Of a DNA stretch of 6,434 bases, positions 1 to 6,100 are shown in pieces. Position 1 is the stretch's first letter. Every line of letters begins with the position of its first letter. The stretch is from positions 1 through 6,434 of the forward strand of contig JAKBCX010000096.1 in the NCBI GenBank assembly GCA_021807465.1, written 5' to 3'. The notes under the pieces are model-generated. The model saw nothing but the letters and a program-made list of their open reading frames with translations, was not told the origin of the DNA and did not search any database. Made by a program: the position numbers and the translations under genes. This stretch comes from Pseudomonadota bacterium. GTDB taxonomy: Bacteria > Pseudomonadota > Alphaproteobacteria > Acetobacterales > Acetobacteraceae.

Positions 1-493
1 CCGGGAAATCGGCCAGAATTTCCAGCGCCGTAGTGCGGGCATGAATGTCGATATTGGCCGGATTCTCGAATTGCTGCGGCACCCAGGAGCCAGGGTTTTG
101 CGCCGCCAGCTCATCGGCGCGGGCAATGGCGCCCTTCATGCCCTTCTCGCGCGGGGTAAGGTCGAAACTGGCGCCATAAGCCTGCATCAGGCGGCGGCGC
201 TCCACTGACATGCTCTCCGGCATAACGAGAATAAGTTTATACCCCTTCACCGCCGCCACCAGCGCCAGCCCCACGCCGGTATTACCCGAGGTCGGCTCGA
301 TAATCAGCCCGCCGGGCTGAAGCGCGCCCGAGGCCTCCGCCGCCTCCACCATGGCCAGGGCGATACGGTCCTTAATGGAGCCGCCCGGATTCGTGCGCTC
401 GGATTTCACCCATATATTCGCCTCGGGAAACAGGCGGGCCAGGCGGATATGCGGGGTTTTGCCAATGGTTTCGAGTACGCTGCTGACCGGCAT
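1..493 (-). CDS. cysK: Cysteine synthase (O-acetylserine sulfhydrylase), 5' part, cut by window edge
   Basis: This enzyme is a cytoplasmic, PLP-dependent lyase of the fold-type II family that condenses O-acetylserine with sulfide to give cysteine. About 164 residues are visible. The N-terminus reads [14 protein letters not shown], followed by the family's PLP-lysine region NPGGSIKDR (about residues 37-45, with the Schiff-base lysine inside it) and the substrate-binding loop EPTSGNTG (about 66-73). The stretch [12 protein letters not shown] near the edge matches the conserved QF.NP.N..H segment of CysK/CysM. I chose the ATG at 491-493 because a GGAG lies about 8 nt upstream; an in-frame GTG four codons earlier has no better ribosome site. 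The C-terminal half lies outside the window, so CysK, CysM and a cystathionine-beta-synthase-like protein cannot be strictly separated. The nearby cysE and cysI favour a cysteine synthase. Confidence 0.93.
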   Translation of the reverse strand, partial: MPVSSVLETIGKTPHIRLARLFPEANIWVKSERTNPGGSIKDRIALAMVEAAEASGALQPGGLIIEPTSGNTGVGLALVAAVKGYKLILVMPESMSVERRRLMQAYGASFDLTPREKGMKGAIARADELAAQNPGSWVPQQFENPANIDIHARTTALEILADFP

Positions 494-561
494 GGTTTTC
501 TCCACAGGTTTTATAGGTTACTGCGCCACCCAAAAACGCGGCACAAGCCCCAGGCCGGGTG

Positions 562-590
562 AGTATAGCGCCAAACCACCGCCTTTACAG
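562..590 (-). promoter_or_regulatory. Possible promoter for cysK
   Basis: On the minus strand a TATACT (-10, 562-567) is preceded at 17-bp spacing by CTGTAA (585-590), a poor -35 matching TTGACA at three of six positions. It sits about 70 nt upstream of the cysK ATG and just after the terminator of the preceding gene. A second TATAAA lies at 510-515, but it would start transcription almost on the ribosome site and is less likely. This is a sequence-pattern call only. Confidence 0.35.
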
Positions 591-596
591 CACGGC

Positions 597-626
597 AAAA
601 GGCGGGCGCCTCGCGGCACCCGCCTT
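597..626 (-). terminator. Rho-independent terminator after the Hint-domain gene
   Basis: Read on the minus strand, a 12-bp GC-rich stem (arms at 615-626 and 599-610, one G-T wobble) closes a GCGA tetraloop of the GNRA type (611-614). A TTTT run overlaps and follows the 3' arm (597-600). It lies about 20 bp past the TGA of the 647-2311 gene, as expected for an intrinsic terminator. On the plus strand the stem is not followed by T residues, so it should act in one direction. It separates the Hint gene from cysK transcriptionally. Confidence 0.85.
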
Positions 627-646
627 GCACGGACAGCAATCAGTCC

Positions 647-2311
647 TCAGGCAGCGTAGGGCCGGATAAATAAAGCCGCACGCTCGGCCAGGGCGCTGCG
701 CAGGGCAACGGGCACCTGGCGGGTAGATTTGGCGCGGGGGAAAGGCATCTCCGCCACAGCCTCATCCGGCGCCGTGCGCGCGTCCCAATTATGGAAATTC
801 ATCCTGTCCACATTATCGACAAAGCTCTCCGCCGGGCAGTTTTCCGCCAGCAGCAGCTCATGCGTGGCCAGCTCTATGTGGTAGTACCGGAATTGCCTGG
901 GCATCGCCTCTTCGCGCAGAATGCTAACCCCATTCACCAGCGCCCCCGCCTGCACCAGAACACCATCGAGGAAAATAGCATGGTCCGGTGAGACCAGCAG
1001 GTCACGCGCCGGCACACCCTCGGCCAAGGCTCCGGCACAAATGCGAATGGGCAAGGCGCGCAGCGGGTCGGCGAAATACAAATCCACCTCGCTCCACCCC
1101 ACCCAGCGCACAGGCAGCAACGCCCCATCCGCGGTTTTCAGCATGGTGCCCGGCACCACGTCCTGCACCGCAATCTCACCATCTTCCGCGGCCAGGCGCG
1201 TATCCGCGCAGAAGCAGTAATTCACCACATAATGCCCATTTACGATGGTCCCCGCCGCTGACGAAAGCGTGGCCCCCGGCGCCATGGTGAAATTATTAAT
1301 CTGCGCCACCACCTTGCCATCCTGCAGCAGTTCAAACGTGTGGCCATTCACGATCGTCGCCGTTACCGGGCTGGTCCCGGTAATGGTGCCCAGGATCAGG
1401 CTATCGCCCGCGTTAAAGCCGGTAACGGTGATATTGTTGCTATTATAAAACGCATTATTCGGCAGATCGAGCGCACCGCCCGTGCCAGAGAAATTGAACA
1501 CACCATTCTGGTAGGCAACCGAAGAGCTGAGCGTACCGCCATTGATATTCCAAACCGTGCCCGCGCCTTCCGTACCATCCAGCGTCACTCGCCCGCCTGA
1601 ATTAATGGTGCTGGACATGCCAAGCCCCGGCCCGCCACCCGTCAACTCCAGCGTGCCATTCACAATCAGCGTATCCGAGCTGCCACCCGCCAGCGCGGTT
1701 GACACCAGCGAGCCACCTGCTTCGACGACAACCGTCGAGTTCGTCATCGTGCCGCCGCCGCCGTTGGTTATTGTCTCATAACCAAACACGTCCATTGCCG
1801 AACCGCTCATGGCAAGCTGCGAAACGGCCAGGCTGGCGCCATGCTCGACCACCAGGCTCGTCCCGCTCAGCGAGGCAACGCTGCCGATGGAGGCCTGGGT
1901 GAAAATCTCAATATCCGTATTCGTGGCGCTGAACCCGCCCGAGGCAACCGCAAGGCTGCCATGGTCTATAATGGACGCGCCGTTGAACGTGGCGCCAGGC
2001 GCCGACACCGTGCCGCCGGATTCGATCAGCAGCGTATAATTGGTGAACTGGTGGATATTCCCAGCCAAATTGCCCGTAACATTAACGGTGTTATCCGCAC
2101 CGCCCGCCACCGCGCCGCTGGCATATAACGTGCCGAACTGGTCATGGCCGGTGGCGTTCATTTGCTGCGTGGCCGGGCCAAGCAAAATATTAGCGTAGCT
2201 GTAGGGCACAACCGGCCCGGGCGCATATTGCCCGTTCACCGCCACCCAGTTGGACGCCGTGTCGTAATTACCAAGCGCCGAGGTGAAGGAAAAACCTGCG
2301 ATACCAGACAT
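647..2311 (-). CDS. Beta-helix repeat protein with C-terminal Hint (Hedgehog/intein) domain
   Basis: The product has 554 residues. Residues 1 to about 365 are rich in G, S, T, N and V and contain loosely repeated strand-turn units (for example LLIESGGTVSAP, VVVEAGGSLVST, LIVNGTLELTGGG), typical of a right-handed beta-helix of the autotransporter/adhesin kind. This part has no cysteine. A Hint_2-type domain then starts abruptly at C366-F-C368-A-D-T-R and continues through VRWVGW, the SPDHA block (D443, H444) and a C-terminal block with AENCPAES. In this family the first Cys acts as the nucleophile for self-cleavage or rearrangement; whether that happens here is inference. The start at MSGIAGF is fixed by AAGGAG six bases upstream; a longer reading to 2419 would run through the leader hairpin. 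No Sec, Tat or lipoprotein signal is visible, so the export route is unknown. The exact biological role is unknown. A surface or secreted protein is the likeliest reading, and Acetobacteraceae and Rhodobacterales carry many such proteins. Confidence 0.85.
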   Translation of the reverse strand: MSGIAGFSFTSALGNYDTASNWVAVNGQYAPGPVVPYSYANILLGPATQQMNATGHDQFGTLYASGAVAGGADNTVNVTGNLAGNIHQFTNYTLLIESGGTVSAPGATFNGASIIDHGSLAVASGGFSATNTDIEIFTQASIGSVASLSGTSLVVEHGASLAVSQLAMSGSAMDVFGYETITNGGGGTMTNSTVVVEAGGSLVSTALAGGSSDTLIVNGTLELTGGGPGLGMSSTINSGGRVTLDGTEGAGTVWNINGGTLSSSVAYQNGVFNFSGTGGALDLPNNAFYNSNNITVTGFNAGDSLILGTITGTSPVTATIVNGHTFELLQDGKVVAQINNFTMAPGATLSSAAGTIVNGHYVVNYCFCADTRLAAEDGEIAVQDVVPGTMLKTADGALLPVRWVGWSEVDLYFADPLRALPIRICAGALAEGVPARDLLVSPDHAIFLDGVLVQAGALVNGVSILREEAMPRQFRYYHIELATHELLLAENCPAESFVDNVDRMNFHNWDARTAPDEAVAEMPFPRAKSTRQVPVALRSALAERAALFIRPYAA

Positions 2312-2317
2312 AAAAAA

Positions 2318-2323
2318 CTCCTT
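2318..2323 (-). promoter_or_regulatory. Ribosome binding site of the Hint-domain gene
   Basis: AAGGAG on the minus strand is separated from the ATG at 2309-2311 by six T residues. It decides the start in favour of MSGIAGF over the in-frame start 36 codons upstream, which would be translated through the inverted repeat. Confidence 0.85.
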
Positions 2324-2396
2324 AAGCACCAGCCGAAAACGAAGGGGAGGCTGATCTTTATGAGTCTGTTTAGCAGGTTTTTGTCTAAAATTACTC

Positions 2397-2438
2397 AACA
2401 ACTCTTGGTGATGACACAACTCATCACCAAGAGTTGTT
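2397..2438 (-). repeat. 18-bp perfect inverted repeat (hairpin) between the DUF934 and Hint genes
   Basis: The arms at 2397-2414 and 2421-2438 are perfect reverse complements over 18 bp (AACAACTCTTGGTGATGA on the plus strand) around a 6-nt loop, CACAAC. The stem is only moderately GC-rich. It lies about 49 bp beyond the DUF934 stop and about 86 bp before the Hint-gene ATG, both on the minus strand. Read in that direction the stem is followed by GAGTAATTTT, not a clean T run, so it would be an untypical terminator for the sulfite-reductase operon. Other readings are a leader hairpin of the Hint gene or a long dyad operator. A plus-strand terminator role is unlikely because no plus-strand gene ends here. 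Confidence 0.9.
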
Positions 2439-2444
2439 AATTGT

Positions 2445-2487
2445 TACACCTCTTGCAGGGAATCATCCAAAAAATAATACACCTCTT
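2445..2487. repeat. Short direct repeat, two copies of TACACCTCTT
   Basis: TACACCTCTT occurs at 2445-2454 and again at 2478-2487, 33 bp apart, just beyond the end of the DUF934 gene; the second copy touches its stop codon. With the adjacent inverted repeat this makes the gap unusually repetitive. It could be a tandem protein-binding site or chance; no function can be assigned. Confidence 0.45.
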
Positions 2488-2864
2488 TACCCCTCGCGCG
2501 CCCGCACCAGCATCCGCCGCAGCAGTTGCCCCGGCTGGCGGGCGGCCGTAACAGCGGCAAACTGCGCCGGCTCGTGCTCGGGCGGGGTCAAAAACGAGGT
2601 AAACCCGCAGGATTGCAGCGCCAAAAACTGGTCGGGGATGAAATGCCCGATAGCCCTTATGTCGCCCGTAAAGCCAAAACGCTCTCGCAGCGTGCGCGCC
2701 AGGGTAAAACCGCGCCCGTCGCGGAATTTGGGGAACTCAATCTCAACCCGGCCAAATTCCGCCAGTTGCGGCGCCAGCTCCTCCAGCTTCGCATCCGGGC
2801 CAATCTGCAGTGTGGGCAGGTCCTGGTCCTCAATTATCGCGCCATGAATATCAATGAGTGGCAT
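2487..2864 (-). CDS. DUF934 family protein, sulfite-reduction accessory
   Basis: The product is a 125-residue soluble protein with no signal peptide or membrane segment. It matches the DUF934 family through the central signature DGRGFTLARTLRERFGF followed by D..AIGHFIPDQF and the CGF motif. Family members are encoded beside cysI and cysH in many proteobacteria and are annotated as probably involved in sulfite reduction, but the biochemical role is not established. The start at 2862-2864 is chosen because AAGGAGG lies six bases upstream, inside the end of the sulfite reductase gene. The two genes overlap by 14 bp in different frames, which indicates translational coupling and a shared operon. 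A longer reading to 2894 adds ten basic residues that are not family-like. The protein is at the short end for the family, but its core looks complete. Confidence 0.85.
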   Translation of the reverse strand: MPLIDIHGAIIEDQDLPTLQIGPDAKLEELAPQLAEFGRVEIEFPKFRDGRGFTLARTLRERFGFTGDIRAIGHFIPDQFLALQSCGFTSFLTPPEHEPAQFAAVTAARQPGQLLRRMLVRAREG

Positions 2865-4842
2865 AAACAGCCTCCTTGAACGGCTTGTTGCCAAGGCGGC
2901 GATACGTGTCGATGAAACGCTCCCCCTCCTCGCGCAGTTTAATGTAAGCGGTCACTATCGCTTCAATGGCATCCGGCACGTTCGCCGTGGGCACGGCGGG
3001 GCCGATAATCCCGCCAATCGCGGCCTGCTCATCGGCGGCGCCCCCCAGCGTGATCTGGTAAACTTCCTCGCCATTCTTATCGACGCCAAGCAGCCCGATA
3101 TGGCCCACATGGTGGTGCCCGCAAGCATTGATGCAGCCGGAAATATTCACATGCAGCGTGCCGGCTTCCTGCTCCAGCGGCGCCAGGCGTTCGGCAATGC
3201 GCTGCGCCACCGGAATGGAGCGGGCCGTGGCCAGGGCGCAGTAATCCATGCCCGGGCAGGCAATAATGTCGGTAATCAACCCCACATTGGCCGAGGCCAG
3301 CCCGCCTTTCACCAAGGCGGCAAACAGTTCCGGCACGTCATCCTTGGCCACATGCGGCAGAACAAGGTTCTGCACATGGCTCACCCGCACCTCGCCCGAG
3401 GAATATTTATCGGCCAGGTCCGCCACCAAATCCATCTCATCCGCGCTGGCATCGCCGGGAATACCGCCAACGCGCTTCAGCGAGATGGCCACCGAGATAT
3501 AGCCTGGCTCGCGGTGCTCATGCGTGTTCTGCTTCACCCAGGTGCGCAGCGCGCCATCCGCCGCCAGCGCCTTGGCCAGCACACCCGTATCCTGGCGCGG
3601 AAATTCCGGCAGCGGGAAACGCGCGGCAACAGCCTCGACAATTTCGGGCGTCAGCACGCAATAATCGGGCGGCAGCGCGGCATACTCATCCTCCACCATC
3701 TTGATGAAGGCTTCCGGCTTCATCTCGCGGATGAGGATTTTGATGCGCGCCTTGTATTTGTTATCGCGGCGGCCAAGCGCGTTATAAACGCGCAAAATCG
3801 CCTCGCTATAACGCAGCAGCTCGGCCAACGGCACCTCGTCGCGCAGCTTAACGGCCACATAGGGCGTGCGCCCCAGCCCGCCGCCCGCGAACACGCGGAA
3901 CACCGGCTCGCCCGCCGCGTTGCGATGCACCTCGATGCCAATATCATGCAGCCGCACCGCCGCGCGGTCATGCGGCGCGCCGGTAATGGCGATTTTGAAC
4001 TTGCGCGGCAGATAGGTGAATTCCGGGTGGTCCGTGGACCATTGCCGCAGCAGCTCGGCATAAAGCCGCGGGTCCACCACCTCATCGGCGGCGGCACCGG
4101 CAAATTCGTCAGTCGTTACGTTACGGATGCAGTTGCCGGAGGTCTGGATGCCATGAATATCCGCCTCGGCCAAAGCCGCCAGCGCGGCGGGCGCATCCTC
4201 CAGCCGCAGCCAGTTGAACTGAATATTCTGGCGCGTGGTAAAATGCCCATACCCCCGGTCGAAATGCCGCGCCACATAGGCAAGCTGGCGCAACTGCGTG
4301 GCGCTGAGCACGCCATAGGGAATGGCAACGCGCAGCATGTAGGCATGGAGCTGCAAATACAGCCCGTTCATCAGCCGCAGCGGCACAAACTCTTCTTCCG
4401 AAAGCTCCCCCGCGCGGCGCCGCGCCACCTGCTCGCCAAACTCCTTGGCGCGCTGGCGCAAAAAGTCACGGTCATATTCGTCGTAACGGTAAATCCCGGC
4501 ATAGGGCGAGGTGGAGCGCAACGAAGGCAAAGGCGGCAGAGCCTCGCCATTGCGCCAGGGGCCAGCCGGCAGATCAGCCCGCACAGAGGGGCCAGTGGCG
4601 CGGATTTTCTCGCGGTACTCGGCGGGAATCAGCCCGCTGGCATCGCGCATGGCTGGCACGGCCCGCACATCCACCACGTTCAGGCCCACATTGGCCGGCT
4701 GCGCCTCGGCCAGGGCGCCATCCAGCGCCACGTCCTCATAGGCGGCGGCCTGCCCCACCTTCTCGGCCCAGTTGCCCGCCCCGGCATACCAGACGGAGAT
4801 ACCGTCACGCAGCCGGTTGCCGGTAATCACATGCAAGGACAT
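2851..4842 (-). CDS. cysI: Sulfite reductase (hemoprotein) with fused N-terminal DUF2849 domain
   Basis: The product has 663 residues. The C-terminal 545 or so (from about 118, YRYDEYDRDF) form a full-length one-chain nitrite/sulfite reductase of the siroheme and 4Fe-4S type, which reduces sulfite to sulfide with six electrons in the cytoplasm. Visible motifs are GHFTTRQNIQFNW (R204), TSGNCIRNVTTDEFAG, PRKFKIAITGA, and the cluster/siroheme cysteines CPGMDYC (C529, C535) and CINAC (C570, C574). Residues 1 to about 90 (MSLHVITGNRLRDG ... EKIRATGPSVR) look like DUF2849, a small protein normally encoded as its own gene just upstream of cysI in alphaproteobacteria. Here both are one uninterrupted frame joined by a proline-rich linker (about 92-115). 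The start at 4840-4842 fits the DUF2849 N-terminus; its ribosome site is weak (GGGA), and an upstream TTG at 4896 is less likely. The family also includes nitrite reductases; the DUF934, cysE and cysK neighbours favour sulfite. A siroheme synthase (cysG), often adjacent in other genomes, is absent here. Confidence 0.93.
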   Translation of the reverse strand: MSLHVITGNRLRDGISVWYAGAGNWAEKVGQAAAYEDVALDGALAEAQPANVGLNVVDVRAVPAMRDASGLIPAEYREKIRATGPSVRADLPAGPWRNGEALPPLPSLRSTSPYAGIYRYDEYDRDFLRQRAKEFGEQVARRRAGELSEEEFVPLRLMNGLYLQLHAYMLRVAIPYGVLSATQLRQLAYVARHFDRGYGHFTTRQNIQFNWLRLEDAPAALAALAEADIHGIQTSGNCIRNVTTDEFAGAAADEVVDPRLYAELLRQWSTDHPEFTYLPRKFKIAITGAPHDRAAVRLHDIGIEVHRNAAGEPVFRVFAGGGLGRTPYVAVKLRDEVPLAELLRYSEAILRVYNALGRRDNKYKARIKILIREMKPEAFIKMVEDEYAALPPDYCVLTPEIVEAVAARFPLPEFPRQDTGVLAKALAADGALRTWVKQNTHEHREPGYISVAISLKRVGGIPGDASADEMDLVADLADKYSSGEVRVSHVQNLVLPHVAKDDVPELFAALVKGGLASANVGLITDIIACPGMDYCALATARSIPVAQRIAERLAPLEQEAGTLHVNISGCINACGHHHVGHIGLLGVDKNGEEVYQITLGGAADEQAAIGGIIGPAVPTANVPDAIEAIVTAYIKLREEGERFIDTYRRLGNKPFKEAVYATH

Positions 4843-4925
4843 ATTTAATCCCGTCGCTTTCCTACACTCACAAACCCGGACGCCCGGATAAAGCAATTTT
4901 GGCCGCTGTCCAGGCCAGGGAAAGC

Positions 4926-4954
4926 ATTATAGGATAGATTTTTTCACAAGTCAT
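4926..4954 (-). promoter_or_regulatory. Promoter of the cysI-DUF934 operon
   Basis: On the minus strand a perfect -10 TATAAT (4926-4931) stands 17 bp from ATGACT (4949-4954), which matches TTGACA at four of six positions. The predicted transcription start near 4919 leaves a leader of about 77 nt before the cysI ATG. This is the best promoter match in the window. Confidence 0.7.
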
Positions 4955-4985
4955 GTTTCCGGCATAAATTAAAAAAATACTTCCA

Positions 4986-5001
4986 TTAAATCTAGCTTTA
5001 A
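4986..5001. promoter_or_regulatory. Near-palindrome, candidate operator for the divergent cys genes
   Basis: TTAAATCTAGCTTTAA is symmetric at 14 of its 16 positions (one mismatched pair) and is centred on CTAG. It lies about 32 bp upstream of the cysI -35 box and inside the AT-rich part of the divergent region, a normal place for an activator such as a LysR-type cysteine regulator. The link to any specific regulator is inference. Confidence 0.4.
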
Positions 5002-5158
5002 GTGCATAAAAATTCTAATAACCAGCGTATAAAGGGTGATCTTTCCGCGCCTGCCGCGCAGCCCGCCGCAACAAGCGCCCCTGCCTTGCCTTAGGCGCAT
5101 TTACAGCGGCCCGGCCTGTGCCTAGCTTCCGGCCACACAAGTCAATCAGGACAGCATC

Positions 5159-6091
5159 ATGGGCAGCAATACCCAGCCCCCCGGCCTAAGCCTGGCGGCG
5201 CAGAGCGTGGAAAACGGCTTGGCCAGCGTGGTGGCCGGGCTGCGGCTCTCGCGCGAGGTAACGCATAAAATCCGCCATCGCGGCCTGCTGCGTGAGCTGC
5301 CCTCGCGCGCCGCGCTCGAAACAATCCGCAAGGGGCTTATGGCCGCCCTCTTCCCCAGCCATTATGGCTGCCCCGATCTCACCGACGAGACCATCGACTA
5401 TTATGTCGGCCACACGCTCTCTCAGGCGCTGGTGGCCCTTACCGAGCAAGTGCGGCGCGACCTGCTCTTCCTGCCCCCAGAGCCGGAAAGCGCCTCCGCC
5501 GCCGAGCGTGCCGCCGCCATCGTGCGCGCCTTCGCCGCCCAGTTGCCGGAGCTGCGCGGCATATTGGCCGAAGATGCGCTCGCCGCCTGCCATGGCGACC
5601 CCGCCGCTGGGTCCATGGCCGAGGTGCTCATCGCCTATCCCGGCATGCGCGCCATCATCCATCACCGCCTCGCCCATGCGTTGTACCAGCTCGGCGCACC
5701 GCTCGTGGCGCGGCTGCTGGCCAGCATCAGCCAGGCGGAAACGGGCATAGACATCCACCCCCAGGCGCAAATCGGCCCGCGCTTCTTCATCGACCACGGC
5801 ACCGGCGTTGTCATCGGCCAGACCGCCATTATCGGCGCCAATGTGCGGCTCTACCAGCACGTCACCCTGGGCGCCAAGCGCTTCACGGCGGATGAAACCG
5901 GCGCGCTGGTCAAAGGCGAGCCGCGCCATCCCATCATCGAGGATGACGTGGTCATCTACGCTGGCGCCACCATTCTGGGCCGCATTACCGTGGGGCGCGG
6001 CTCCACCATTGGCGGCAATGTATGGCTCACGCAAAGCGTGCCGCCCGGCAGCTTCATCAGCCAGGCGCAAAACCGGCTGAGCGAAGTCTAG
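5159..6091 (+). CDS. cysE: Serine O-acetyltransferase (EpsC-like form)
   Basis: The product has 310 residues and transfers the acetyl group of acetyl-CoA to serine, giving O-acetylserine, the carbon acceptor for cysteine synthesis in the cytoplasm. The N-terminal 170 or so residues are the alpha-helical part, with the family segment LFPSHYG and later IAYPGMRAIIHHRLAHALY. The C-terminal part is a left-handed beta-helix of hexapeptide repeats (GIDIHPQAQIG, GVVIGQTAIIG, ATILGRITVG, STIGGNVWL). The likely active-site residues are in IDHGTG (D212, H213) and YQHVTLGA (H234). The length and the IHPQAQIG/FFIDHGTG style fit the longer EpsC/NifP-type enzymes better than E. coli CysE (273 residues). The ATG is preceded by AGGA seven bases upstream. 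It is read divergently from cysI, and the following gene begins nine bases after its stop, suggesting co-transcription. Feedback inhibition by cysteine is usual in the family but cannot be judged here. Confidence 0.95.
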   Translation: MGSNTQPPGLSLAAQSVENGLASVVAGLRLSREVTHKIRHRGLLRELPSRAALETIRKGLMAALFPSHYGCPDLTDETIDYYVGHTLSQALVALTEQVRRDLLFLPPEPESASAAERAAAIVRAFAAQLPELRGILAEDALAACHGDPAAGSMAEVLIAYPGMRAIIHHRLAHALYQLGAPLVARLLASISQAETGIDIHPQAQIGPRFFIDHGTGVVIGQTAIIGANVRLYQHVTLGAKRFTADETGALVKGEPRHPIIEDDVVIYAGATILGRITVGRGSTIGGNVWLTQSVPPGSFISQAQNRLSEV

Positions 6092-6100
6092 CCCCTCGCC

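Larger units (their letters stand above)
4843..5158. other. Divergent control region between cysI and cysE
   Basis: This 316-bp stretch holds no credible gene. The part at about 4925-5040 is clearly AT-rich against GC-rich surroundings and holds the minus-strand cysI promoter (4926-4954), a near-palindrome (4986-5001) and a free TATAAA (5028-5033, plus strand) with no good -35 at proper spacing. The part nearest cysE (5041-5140) is GC-rich and would be a leader of roughly 100 nt if transcription begins near the TATAAA. The cysI side gives a leader of about 77 nt with only small possible hairpins. I recognise no known riboswitch in it. Confidence 0.7.

Noticed and set aside
351..659. A 102-codon plus-strand frame overlapping the start of cysK and the terminator
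   Set aside because: It is antisense to the well-supported cysK N-terminus and crosses the terminator and the end of the Hint gene; it has no family resemblance.
2312..2419. N-terminal extension of the Hint protein by 36 residues
   Set aside because: The extension runs through the inverted repeat and is polar and basic with no signal-peptide character, whereas a strong AAGGAG sits right before the MSGIAGF start.
2854..4848. A 664-codon open frame on the plus strand, fully antisense to the sulfite reductase gene
   Set aside because: It mirrors the cysI codons, is rich in H, R, G and Q without any recognisable domain, and the opposite strand has a full set of catalytic motifs. High GC content makes long antisense frames common.
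4843..4919. Possible riboswitch in the cysI leader
   Set aside because: Only short stems can be drawn (for example CCGG around GCGT), and no conserved core of a SAM-type or other sulfur-related riboswitch was recognised.
5075..5098. GCGCC/GGCGC hairpin in the cysE leader
   Set aside because: The stem is five base pairs with a 14-nt loop in GC-rich DNA and has no T run; such pairing is expected by chance.
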